The notes under the pieces are model-generated. The model was not told where the DNA came from. It ran no database searches and saw only the letters and a list, made by a program, of their open reading frames with translations. 64,000 bases of DNA from Brachybacterium kimchii (lineage in GTDB: Bacteria; Actinomycetota; Actinomycetes; Actinomycetales; Dermabacteraceae): positions 1,364,001-1,428,000 of the forward strand of contig NZ_CP097218.1 of the NCBI RefSeq assembly GCF_023373525.1, in the 5' to 3' direction. A program made the position numbers and the translations under genes. Positions 19,007 to 26,861 of this stretch are shown here, in pieces; positions within the stretch are counted from its first letter, which is position 1; each line of letters starts with the position of its first letter.

Positions 19007-19375
19007 TCAGGACTGCTGGGCCTGCGCCTCGGCGTAGGCCTTGCGGACCTCGTCCATGTCCAGGCCCTGGACCTGGGAGATGAGGTCCTCGAGCGCCGCC
19101 TGCGGGAGGGCGCCGGCCTGCTGGAAGACGGGCACGCCGTCGCGGTAGGCGACGAGGGTCGGGATCGAGGTCACGCCGTAGCGCATGGCCAGCTCCTGCT
19201 GGTCCTCGGTGTCGAGCTTCGCGAAGGTGACATCGCCGTGATCCTCCGAGGACTGCTCGAAGATCGGCGCGAAGCGCTGGCAGGGGACGCACCATCCTGC
19301 CCAGAAGTCGATGAGGACGACGCCGTCCTTGACGGTCTCGTCGTGGTTCTCGGACGTCAGCGTGACTGTAGCCAT
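19007..19375 (-). CDS. Thioredoxin-family protein with a WCVPC active site
   Basis: Thiol-disulfide oxidoreductase of the cytoplasm. 122 residues: thioredoxin fold with VLIDFWAGWCVPC (Cys29 and Cys32), the cis-Pro stretch TSIPTLVAYRDG, and a C-terminal extension ALEDLISQVQGLDMDEVRKAYAEAQ found in a recognised actinobacterial subgroup. The usual active site is WCGPC; here the residue after the first Cys is Val. That change is expected to alter redox potential or partner choice. No signal peptide. It lies 100 bp downstream of hisS on the same strand. Confidence 0.88.
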   Translation of the reverse strand: MATVTLTSENHDETVKDGVVLIDFWAGWCVPCQRFAPIFEQSSEDHGDVTFAKLDTEDQQELAMRYGVTSIPTLVAYRDGVPVFQQAGALPQAALEDLISQVQGLDMDEVRKAYAEAQAQQS

Positions 19376-19475
19376 GCCCCCCACAACGCCCCGGGCCGTT
19401 CGCACATTCCCGTGCGGACGCCCGGTGACCCATGTCTCCCGGCACCGGGGCGTCCGGCGGTGCGGCGCGAGCGGG

Positions 19476-20831
19476 TCAGCCCTCGCCGCCGGGGCCCGCG
19501 AGGACCTGCACGTGGAGGTCCTCGTGCGGGGGCTGCCAGGAGTCGGCACGGGCCTCGACCTGTTCGCCCGAACGGATGTCGCGCACCGCGTCCGCCTCGT
19601 CCTCGTGCGGGAACCACACGAAGGGGATGCCGCGGCGGTCGGCGTGCCGGATCTGCTTGCCGAGCTTCGCCGAGGTCGGCGACACCTCGGTGGGGATGCC
19701 TCGGGAGCGCAGGTCGCGGGCGACGGCCTCGCTGCGCCGCCGGGTCTCCTCGCTCTCCACGACGACAAGCACGCACGTGGGGACCGCGCGGCTGGGGCGC
19801 GCGAGGTCGACCGAGAGCATCCGCGAGACCAGGCGCGAGAGCCCGATCGAGAGGCCCACACCGGGGTAGGTGTGGCGGTTGTCCGCGGCGAGCCGGTCGT
19901 AGCGACCGCCCGAGCAGATCGAGCCCAGCGCCTCGCTGCCCTCGAGGAAGGTCTCGAAGACCCCTGCCGTGTAGTAGTCGAGCCCCCGGGCGATGGAGAG
20001 ATCGGCCATCATCACTCCGGGCACGGCCGCCTCGACCTGCTCGAGGACGGCGGCGAGCTCGGCGATGCCCTCCTCGAGCAGCTCGCCCTCGCCGCCCAGA
20101 TCGCGCACCTGCTGGGCGAACGAGTCGTCGTGGGTGCGGATCGAGGCGAAGGCCAGGCAGGTGCGCGCCTGCTCCTCGCTCGCGCCGGCGTCCTCGACGA
20201 GCAGGCGCGCGGTAGCCTCGTCACCGATCTTCGGGAGCTTGTCGATCGTGCGCAGCACGCCCTCGAAGTCCTCGAGGCCGATCGAGCGGAAGAAGCCCTC
20301 GGAGAGCTTCCGGTTGTTCGCACGGATCGTGAAGGGGGGCAGCGGGAGGCGCGAGAGGATCTCCGCCATCACCACGACGACCTCGGCCTCCTGGTGGGAG
20401 GGCAGGGAGTCCTGGCCGATGATGTCGAGATCGGCCTGGTAGAACTCGCGATAGCGGCCCTCCTGCGGACGCTCCCCGCGCCAGACCTTCTGGATCTGGA
20501 AACGGCGGAACGGGAAGGCGAGCCTGCCGGCGTTCTCGAGCACGTAGCGCGCGAGCGGCACGGTGAGATCGAAGTGCAGGCCCAGCTGACGATCGGGATC
20601 GGCGTCGGACCCGTCGTCCTCCTCGGCGTGCAGGCGCCGGAGGACGTAGACCTCCTTGTCGATCTCGCCCTTGCGCAGCAGCTGGCTCATCGGCTCGACC
20701 GCGCGGGTCTCGATGCCGGAAAAACCGTGGAGCTCGGCGACCTGGCGGAACACGTCGATGACGTGCTGCTCGACGAGACGCTGCTCGGGCAGGTGCTCGG
20801 GGAATCCGGACAGGGCGCTGATCTTCGCCAC
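19476..20831 (-). CDS. hisS: Histidyl-tRNA synthetase
   Basis: Charges tRNA-His. 451 residues from the GTG at 20831, preceded by AAGGAG at good spacing. Class II core: motif 1 region, motif 2 (FRRFQIQKVWRGERPQEGRYREFYQADLD), histidine-binding signatures ARGLDYYTAGVFE and ICSGGRYD, and motif 3 around GVGLSIGLSRL. C-terminal anticodon domain (about 340-440). An in-frame ATG about 28 codons upstream would add an Arg/Ala-rich segment with no counterpart I know, so I reject it. Confidence 0.95.
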   Translation of the reverse strand: MAKISALSGFPEHLPEQRLVEQHVIDVFRQVAELHGFSGIETRAVEPMSQLLRKGEIDKEVYVLRRLHAEEDDGSDADPDRQLGLHFDLTVPLARYVLENAGRLAFPFRRFQIQKVWRGERPQEGRYREFYQADLDIIGQDSLPSHQEAEVVVVMAEILSRLPLPPFTIRANNRKLSEGFFRSIGLEDFEGVLRTIDKLPKIGDEATARLLVEDAGASEEQARTCLAFASIRTHDDSFAQQVRDLGGEGELLEEGIAELAAVLEQVEAAVPGVMMADLSIARGLDYYTAGVFETFLEGSEALGSICSGGRYDRLAADNRHTYPGVGLSIGLSRLVSRMLSVDLARPSRAVPTCVLVVVESEETRRRSEAVARDLRSRGIPTEVSPTSAKLGKQIRHADRRGIPFVWFPHEDEADAVRDIRSGEQVEARADSWQPPHEDLHVQVLAGPGGEG

Positions 20832-21180
20832 GGGTGTGCTCCTTGCGTGCTGTGCGTGCGGCGGACCGCGCGTGCTGGCGCGACCGGTGCGGCGTGCGGG
20901 GCGCATGGGCGGTGGGTGCCCGCGCGCCGAGGACCCATTATCGACCCATGAGCCCCTCGCCCGGGACCGCGCCCGCGTGGCGGGCGGACGGGCGGGATCT
21001 GCTGCGGGGGCCCGGGGCGACCGGACGGGACCCGCAGGATGCGAGCCGCTGGGACGCGCGCGGATGCGTGCGCGATCGGCGGTAGAGTTCCCTGGCGTGG
21101 TGTTCCGCGCCACGACCATGACGCCGTCCCGGCGACGGCAGTGACCCGCGATCCAGCGGAACGAGAGAAGGAGCTCCCCC
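20832..21180. other. Divergent promoter region between hisS and the DUF349 gene
   Basis: No gene recognised. It contains GATAAT on the complement at 20942-20937, a possible hisS -10 giving a leader of about 100 nt, and TAGAGT at 21083-21088, a possible -10 for the DUF349 gene giving a leader of about 85 nt. I see no T-box features in the hisS leader. Confidence 0.5.
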
Positions 21181-22827
21181 GTGAGCGAGTCCGAGACTCC
21201 CGATGCCACCGCGCCCGACGGCGCGACCCCCGACGCCTCGACGACCGAGGGCGCGACGTCCGACGGCGCGACGACCCAGGCGGCGACGCCGGATGCCGCG
21301 GCCGAGGGGGCGACGCCCGACACCGCGCCCGAGACCGCGACGTCGGACGCCGACGACGAGGCGACGACGCCCGAGTCCGCGACCGAGAGCGAGAGCGGGA
21401 CGTCCGAGGCCGCTGCGCCCGAGTCCGCGGCTCCCGCCGCCCCGGCTCCGCGTCCGACGCCTCGGCCGACGCCTCGTCCCGGCACGCCGAGCCCGGCCGC
21501 ACTCGCCGGTCGGCGCCCGTCGGCCCCGCTGATCCCCGTCGCGCCTCCCGTGCAGGAGTACGACGACGCGGCGATCCAGGAGGCCCTGGCCTTCGGCACG
21601 CTCGAGGAGGACGGCACGGTCAGCGTGCAGGACGGCACGCAGAAGCGCTCGCTGGGGACCGCGGCCTCCACGGACCGCGAGGAGGCGCTGGCGCCCTTCG
21701 CACGCGCCTACCTCGATCTCGTGGCCTTCCTCGACGTCACCCAGCAGCGGCTGGCGGCACCGCAGCTCACGCAGGCCGATCTGAACCGACTGCTCGAGAA
21801 CCTTCGCAAGAACATGAAGGAACCGCAGGTCATCGGCGACATCCCGGCGCTGCGCGCCCGGGCGTCGGAGCTGCGCGAGAACGCCAAGGAGAAGATCCAC
21901 ACCCTCGAGGAGGAGCGTCTGCAGGCCCGCGACGCGGCGACCGCCGAGCGCACCGCGTTCGTGGAGTCGATCGAGCAGCTCGTGGAGACCGAGCCGGAGC
22001 GGATGAGCTGGAAGAGCGCCGGCGAGACCATGCGCGGCATGGTCGGCACCTGGAAGTCGATGCAGAAGGAGGGGCCCTCCCTCGAGCGCTCCACCGAGGA
22101 CGCGCTGTGGAAGAGGCTCTCGACGGCACGCAGCGCCTTCGACCGCAAGCGTCGACAGTTCTTCTCCCACCTCGACGAGCAGCACGCGGAGGCGGAGAAG
22201 GTCCGCGAGGACATCATCCGCCGCGCCGAGGAGATGAAGGACTCGACGGACTGGGGCCCGACGGTCCGCGCCTACCGCTCCCTCATGGACGAGTGGCGCG
22301 CGGCGCCGCGCGGGAACCGCAAGAAGGACGACGCCCAGTGGGCCCGCTTCAAGGCGGCCCAGGACACCTTCTTCGCGGCGCGCAATGAGGACCTCGCCGC
22401 CTCCGACGCGGAGCAGAAGGAGAACCTCAAGGTCAAGGAGGCTCTCCTCGCAGAGGCCGAGGCCGTCGACCCGGCCGAGGACCTCGACGGCGCCCGGGCG
22501 GCGCTGCACCGGATCCAGGACCGCTGGGACGAGGCCGGCAAGGTGCCCCGCGGCGACATGCGGCGCATCGAGGATCGCCTGCGCACCTTCGAGCGCTCGC
22601 TCAAGCAGGCGGAGGACGCCGAGTGGCGTCGCACCGATCCTCGTACCCGGGCCCGCGTCGAGGGGGCGTCCTCGCAGCTCCAGGAGGCGATCTCCAGCTA
22701 CGAGGACGATCTCGAGAAGGCACGCGCGACCGGCGACCCCGCGAAGATCGCGAAGGCCGAGGAGGCGCTGCGCGCGCGGCGCGAGTGGCTCGAGGTCATC
22801 GAGCGCTCCGCCCGCGATCTGGGCTGA
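21181..22827 (+). CDS. DUF349 domain protein
   Basis: 548 residues starting at GTG 21181, preceded by GAGAAGGAG. The first 125 residues are Asp/Ala/Thr/Glu/Pro-rich and low complexity, ending in a PRPTPRPTPRPG stretch. The remainder is almost wholly helical and charged, with repeated DUF349 units of about 70 residues. Each is marked by a Trp-rich hinge: RMSWKSAGETMRGMVGTWKSM, TDWGPTVRAYRSLMDEWRAAP and RALHRIQDRWDEAGKVPR-like. The family is broad in actinobacteria and lacks an agreed biochemical function. No membrane segment. Divergent from hisS and followed by a hairpin. Confidence 0.88.
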   Translation: MSESETPDATAPDGATPDASTTEGATSDGATTQAATPDAAAEGATPDTAPETATSDADDEATTPESATESESGTSEAAAPESAAPAAPAPRPTPRPTPRPGTPSPAALAGRRPSAPLIPVAPPVQEYDDAAIQEALAFGTLEEDGTVSVQDGTQKRSLGTAASTDREEALAPFARAYLDLVAFLDVTQQRLAAPQLTQADLNRLLENLRKNMKEPQVIGDIPALRARASELRENAKEKIHTLEEERLQARDAATAERTAFVESIEQLVETEPERMSWKSAGETMRGMVGTWKSMQKEGPSLERSTEDALWKRLSTARSAFDRKRRQFFSHLDEQHAEAEKVREDIIRRAEEMKDSTDWGPTVRAYRSLMDEWRAAPRGNRKKDDAQWARFKAAQDTFFAARNEDLAASDAEQKENLKVKEALLAEAEAVDPAEDLDGARAALHRIQDRWDEAGKVPRGDMRRIEDRLRTFERSLKQAEDAEWRRTDPRTRARVEGASSQLQEAISSYEDDLEKARATGDPAKIAKAEEALRARREWLEVIERSARDLG

Positions 22828-22866
22828 TCGGGCGCGGCCTCCGCGCGCCGCTCCCGCTCCTCCACA

Positions 22867-22897
22867 GCGCCCGCTCGTCCACAGGACGGGCGGGCGC
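22867..22897 (+). terminator. Hairpin after the DUF349 gene
   Basis: Arms 22867-22880 and 22884-22897 pair over 14 bp around ACA, with one G-U pair in plus-strand RNA. The asymmetric mismatch supports use on the plus strand. Confidence 0.65.
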
Positions 22898-22933
22898 CTT
22901 GATGCGCGGACTCCCACCCGGAATGCTCGGCGC

Positions 22934-23797
22934 ATGCCTCCGCCCCAGTCGCCCTCCCCCGCCGCCGCCTCGTCCACTCCGTCCGCCTCGCCCGGCCCAG
23001 CCGGCCCAGCCGCCCCCTCCCCTGCGATCTCCGCCCAGGAGTCCCCGTCCCTGCCGTGGGCCGATGCTCCGTGTGCGGCATGGTCGCAGCAGGCTGCCGA
23101 GCTCGCCGTCCCCCTCGAGCAGGAGGTCGCCCGCTGGCCGGCGACGCTCTCCCACTACGACGACGTGCGCACGGGAGCCCTGGTGCCCGTCGGGAAGGGA
23201 CGGCTGGTCCCCTTCTACCTCGCCGAGCACGCCTCGGACCGGGCTCTGCTGGTGGGCTGCGCCGTCGGCGCGAGGCTGCGCAGCGATCACGTGATCGCCC
23301 TCTGGTCGGCGCACTGGGTGCACACGGGTGCGGCGTTCCCCGATCCCATCGATCTGATGACCCTCTCCCACCGCAGCGTGATTCCGGGGGTGCGCGTCCA
23401 CCATTCCGGCGTCGTGCTCTCGGACATCGAGCAGATCGCCGGCACGCCGGTGACGACTCCCGCCAAGACGGGCGCCGACCTGCTGCGCTCCGACGGCGAG
23501 GCCGCGCTCGCGGGCGTGGAAGTGCTCGTGCGCACCGGCCTGTGCACGGGAGAGCAGATCGGAGAGCGGTTGGCGGCGGCGCGCGGAGGCTCCGGGAGCA
23601 GGATCGCCCGCAGGCTTCTCGAGCAGATCGTGCGGCGCTGCGAGTCGGCTCCCGCGGGCGCGGAGGACGCCGACACGCGCGAGCGCGCCGTGCTGCGGGT
23701 GCGGGAGGTGGAGCTCTGGGCGCGCCGAGGATACGGGGCTCAGGCCTCGACCATTCCCCTGCCCTCGACGACCTTGCCGTCGGCCGTGACCCGGTAG
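22934..23797 (+). CDS. AbiEi-antitoxin-like protein, no partner toxin seen
   Basis: 287 residues from the ATG at 22934. The first 40 residues are Pro/Ser/Ala-rich. The core carries SDHVIALWSAHWVHTGA, then GVRVHHSGVVLSDIEQIAGTPVTTPAKTGADLL. This order resembles the C-terminal part of AbiEi-type antitoxin-like proteins common in actinobacteria (a W-A-x-W-V-H stretch, then a G-x-PVTTP-x-x-T-x-x-DL stretch). I do not see the N-terminal winged helix of true AbiEi, nor an AbiEii nucleotidyltransferase nearby. The 3' end overlaps the convergent relA coding region by 58 bp, so the last 19 or so residues are antisense to relA. Function unknown. Confidence 0.5.
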   Translation: MPPPQSPSPAAASSTPSASPGPAGPAAPSPAISAQESPSLPWADAPCAAWSQQAAELAVPLEQEVARWPATLSHYDDVRTGALVPVGKGRLVPFYLAEHASDRALLVGCAVGARLRSDHVIALWSAHWVHTGAAFPDPIDLMTLSHRSVIPGVRVHHSGVVLSDIEQIAGTPVTTPAKTGADLLRSDGEAALAGVEVLVRTGLCTGEQIGERLAAARGGSGSRIARRLLEQIVRRCESAPAGAEDADTRERAVLRVREVELWARRGYGAQASTIPLPSTTLPSAVTR

Positions 23798-26094
23798 GCG
23801 TCGTAGACGCCCTCCACCTTGCGGACCTGCGCGAGGACGGCCTGCAGGTGCGAGGGGTCGGCGAGCTCGAAGGAGAAGTACGCCGTGGCCAGACGGTCAC
23901 GGTGCGACTGGCACGAGGCGGACTGCAGGCTCACCTGCTGGTCGGCGATCACCAGGGCGAGGTCCGTGAGCAGTCGGTCCCGATCGAGCGCCTCGACCTT
24001 GATGTGCACGAGGTAGACCGAGCCCATGCGGCCGGACCAGTGGACGTCCACGATCCGATCGGGCTGCTCCTCCTGCAGCTGCGTGGCGTTGAAGCACTCG
24101 CGATGGTGCACCGAGATGCCCGAGCCGCGGGTCACGAAGCCGATGATCGGATCGCCCGGCACGGGTGCGCAGCACTTGGCGAGCTTGACCCACAGGTCCT
24201 TCTGCCCGTCGACGATGACGCCCTGATCGGTCTCACTGGTGTGGCGCTGCGCCTCGGAGGGGCGCGCGAGAACCTTCGAGGGCAGGGTCGTCTCGACCAC
24301 GTCCTCCTCGGCCCCGGCGGTCCCGCCGAAGGTCGCCCGGAGCTTCTCGACGACGTTCTGGGCGCCGACGTGTCCCTCGCCGATCGCGGTGTAGAGGGCG
24401 TCCACGGAGTTCTGGTCGAGGTCCAGCGCGACCGACTGCAGGGTCTCGTGGGTGAGCAGGCGGCGCATCGGCAGGTCCTGGCGGCGCAGCGCCTTGGACA
24501 GCTCGTCCTTGCCCTTCTCGAGCGCTTCCTCGCGCCGCTCCTTCGAGAACCACTGGCGGATCTTCGTACGGGCGCGCGGAGTCTTCACGAAGCCCAGCCA
24601 GTCCTGGCTGGGTCCGGCCCCGTCGGCCTTCGAGGTGAAGACCTCGACCACGTCCCCCGTGCTCAGCGCCGAGTCCAGCGGCACGAGCTTGCCGTTCACA
24701 CGCGCCCCGATGGTGCGGTGGCCCACCTCGGTGTGCACCGTGTAGGCGAAGTCCACGGGCGTCGCCCCCTGGGGAAGAGCGATCACGTCGCCCTTCGGGG
24801 TGAAGACGTAGACCTCCTGGCTGTTGATCTCGAAGCGCAGGGAGTCCAGGAAGTCGCCCGAGTCGGAGGTGTCCTTCTGCCAGTCCATGAGCTGGCGCAG
24901 CCAGGCCATCTCCCCCGACTTCGCCGTCGGGGCCGGGTCGGGGCCCGCCATCGCCTTGTACTTCCAGTGCGCGGCGACGCCGTACTCGGCGCGGCGGTGC
25001 ATCTCGCGGGTGCGGATCTGCACCTCGACGGGCTTGCCGGTGGGGCCGATGACCGTCGTGTGCAGCGACTGGTAGAGGTTGAACTTGGGCAGGGCGATGT
25101 AGTCCTTGAACCGCCCGGGGATGGGCGACCATCGGGCGTGCAGGATGCCCAGCACCCCGTAGCAGTCGCGCACGGTGTCCACGAGCACGCGGATGCCCAC
25201 CAGGTCGTAGATGTCCGCGAAGTCGCGGCCGCGCACGATCATCTTCTGATAGATCGAGTAGTAGTGCTTGGGGCGCCCGGTGACGGATGCCTTGATCTTC
25301 GCCTTGCGCAGGTCGTCCTGGATCTGCCCGGACACGCTCGCGAGGTACTGCTCGCGGGCTGGCGCGTGCTGGGCGACCAGGGAGACGATCTCCGCGTACA
25401 CCTTCGGGTAGAGCACCTGGAAGGAGCGGTCCTCGAGCTCCCACTTCATGGTGTTCAGACCGAGGCGGTGCGCGAGCGGGGCGTAGATCTCGAGGGTCTC
25501 GCGCGCCTTGCGCTCCGCCGACGCGGCGGGCACGTACCGCCAGGTGCGGGCGTTGTGCAGGCGATCGGCGAGCTTGATGAGCAGCACACGGATGTCGCGG
25601 CTCATGGCCACGATCATCTTGCGCACGGTCTCGGCCTGGGCCGCGTCGCCGTAGGTGACCTTGTCGAGCTTGGTGACGCCGTCGACGAGCAGGGCGATCT
25701 CGTCACCGAAGTCGCCCCGCAGCTGGTCCAGCGAGTAGTCGGTGTCCTCGACCGTGTCGTGGAGCAGGGCCGCGGCGAGGACCTCCTGCGGGCTGCCGAG
25801 CTCCGCGAGGATCATCGCGACCGACACCGGGTGGGTGATGTACGGGTCGCCGCTCTTGCGGAACTGTCCCTGGTGGGCCCTCTCGGCGACGGCGAAGGCG
25901 CGCTCCAGGAGTCCCAGGTCCTCCTTGGGATGGGCCGCGGTCACCGCCTGGACGAGCGGTTCGAAATAGGCCGACGAGGGGTTCGGACTGGTCGGCGACG
26001 TGCGTCCGACCAGGAACGAGAACGGAGACCGCGAGCGCCGATGGACGGGCGCCGGGCGCGACTCCGACCGGGGGGTGGTCCCGTGTTCACTCAT
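23740..26094 (-). CDS. relA: Bifunctional (p)ppGpp synthetase/hydrolase (RSH)
   Basis: Makes and degrades the alarmone (p)ppGpp. 784 residues from the ATG at 26094, with AGGAGG 5 nt upstream and TAGACT (26124-26119) as -10; a start 7 codons further up is possible. HD hydrolase domain with His88 and HDTVEDT (112-118), so hydrolysis should be intact. The synthetase domain has RFKDYIALPKFNLYQSLHTTV and EVQIRTREMH. TGS domain (about 415-480, VYVFTPKGDVIALPQGATPVDFAYTVHTEVGH), zinc-finger-like CCAPVPGD region, and C-terminal ACT domain (about 690-770). It has its own promoter downstream of two palindromes after apt. Confidence 0.96.
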   Translation of the reverse strand: MSEHGTTPRSESRPAPVHRRSRSPFSFLVGRTSPTSPNPSSAYFEPLVQAVTAAHPKEDLGLLERAFAVAERAHQGQFRKSGDPYITHPVSVAMILAELGSPQEVLAAALLHDTVEDTDYSLDQLRGDFGDEIALLVDGVTKLDKVTYGDAAQAETVRKMIVAMSRDIRVLLIKLADRLHNARTWRYVPAASAERKARETLEIYAPLAHRLGLNTMKWELEDRSFQVLYPKVYAEIVSLVAQHAPAREQYLASVSGQIQDDLRKAKIKASVTGRPKHYYSIYQKMIVRGRDFADIYDLVGIRVLVDTVRDCYGVLGILHARWSPIPGRFKDYIALPKFNLYQSLHTTVIGPTGKPVEVQIRTREMHRRAEYGVAAHWKYKAMAGPDPAPTAKSGEMAWLRQLMDWQKDTSDSGDFLDSLRFEINSQEVYVFTPKGDVIALPQGATPVDFAYTVHTEVGHRTIGARVNGKLVPLDSALSTGDVVEVFTSKADGAGPSQDWLGFVKTPRARTKIRQWFSKERREEALEKGKDELSKALRRQDLPMRRLLTHETLQSVALDLDQNSVDALYTAIGEGHVGAQNVVEKLRATFGGTAGAEEDVVETTLPSKVLARPSEAQRHTSETDQGVIVDGQKDLWVKLAKCCAPVPGDPIIGFVTRGSGISVHHRECFNATQLQEEQPDRIVDVHWSGRMGSVYLVHIKVEALDRDRLLTDLALVIADQQVSLQSASCQSHRDRLATAYFSFELADPSHLQAVLAQVRKVEGVYDAYRVTADGKVVEGRGMVEA

Positions 26095-26118
26095 CCGAAC
26101 CTCCTGCGCAGTCACCCG

Positions 26119-26124
26119 AGTCTA
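26119..26124 (-). promoter_or_regulatory. -10 box TAGACT of relA
   Basis: TAGACT on the complement, 24 nt before the relA ATG, leaving a short leader that contains AGGAGG. Implies relA can be transcribed apart from the secDF-apt operon. Confidence 0.5.
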
Positions 26125-26147
26125 CGACCCCGTAGGGAGTGGTGGTG

Positions 26148-26188
26148 TCCGCCGTCCGCGGACGGCGGAGCCCTCCGGATCCGGAGGG
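26148..26188 (-). terminator. Tandem palindromes between apt and relA
   Basis: Two perfect palindromes almost abut: 22 bp at 26148-26169 and 18 bp at 26171-26188. They lie just past the apt stop and before the relA promoter, and probably end the upstream operon. Perfect dyads of this size could also bind a dimeric protein. Confidence 0.6.
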
Positions 26189-26231
26189 ATCCGAGCGCCG
26201 TGCCGCGGCGGGGGCGGAGCGGTCCGGCGGC

Positions 26232-26861
26232 TCAGTTCGGGACGGACTCCACGGTGACCACGGGGACGTCCGCGGGAAGGCGATCGCGCCCGCCCAGCCC
26301 CTCGAGCTCGAGGAGGAAGGAGACGCCCAGCAGCTCGACGTCGAAGCGTCGCACGAGCTCGATCGTCGCCGCGGCGGTGCCGCCGGTGGCCAGCAGGTCG
26401 TCGACCACCACCACGCGCGCGCCGCGCGGGAGCGCGTCCACCGCGATCTCGATCTGGGCGCTGCCGTACTCCAGGTCGTAGCTGATCGAGCGCGGGGCGC
26501 CGGGCAGCTTGCCCGCCTTGCGCGCGGGGATGAAGCCGGCGCCCATCTCGTAGGCCAGGGGCGCGCCCAGCACGAAGCCGCGCGCCTCGACGCCGACCAC
26601 GAGGTCCACCTGCTCGGGCAGGATCGCGCTCCAGTGCCCGATCACGGCGTGGAAGGACTCGGGGTCGCGCAGCAGCGGGGTGATGTCGCGGAAGAGCACC
26701 CCGGGCTCGGGGAAGTCCTGGTAGGTGTCGATGTGGGAGGCCATGAGCTCCCGCACCTGCTCAGGGCCGAGCCGGACGGTGGGCCGGCCGCCGACGCCGG
26801 CACCGGCGGTCGCGGGGCCGATCGGCGTCGAGCCTGCGGGGCTCGCGAGGGCGGGGGTCAT
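26232..26861 (-). CDS. apt: Adenine phosphoribosyltransferase
   Basis: Salvages adenine to AMP using PRPP. 209 residues, longer than the usual 170-180 because of a Gly/Ala/Pro-rich N-terminal extension (1-28). Core features are the FPEPGVLFRDITPLL substrate loop, GVEARGFVLGAPLAYEMG, and the PRPP-binding VVVVDDLLATGGT. An internal start cannot be excluded. The ATG overlaps the secF stop (ATGA), and the gene ends the yajC-secD-secF-apt run, the standard actinobacterial neighbourhood upstream of relA. Confidence 0.93.
   Translation of the reverse strand: MTPALASPAGSTPIGPATAGAGVGGRPTVRLGPEQVRELMASHIDTYQDFPEPGVLFRDITPLLRDPESFHAVIGHWSAILPEQVDLVVGVEARGFVLGAPLAYEMGAGFIPARKAGKLPGAPRSISYDLEYGSAQIEIAVDALPRGARVVVVDDLLATGGTAAATIELVRRFDVELLGVSFLLELEGLGGRDRLPADVPVVTVESVPN

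Noticed and set aside
20832-20930. T-box or leader-peptide attenuator ahead of hisS
   Set aside because: No T-box specifier or antiterminator pattern and no run of His codons; the leader frame simply continues into hisS.
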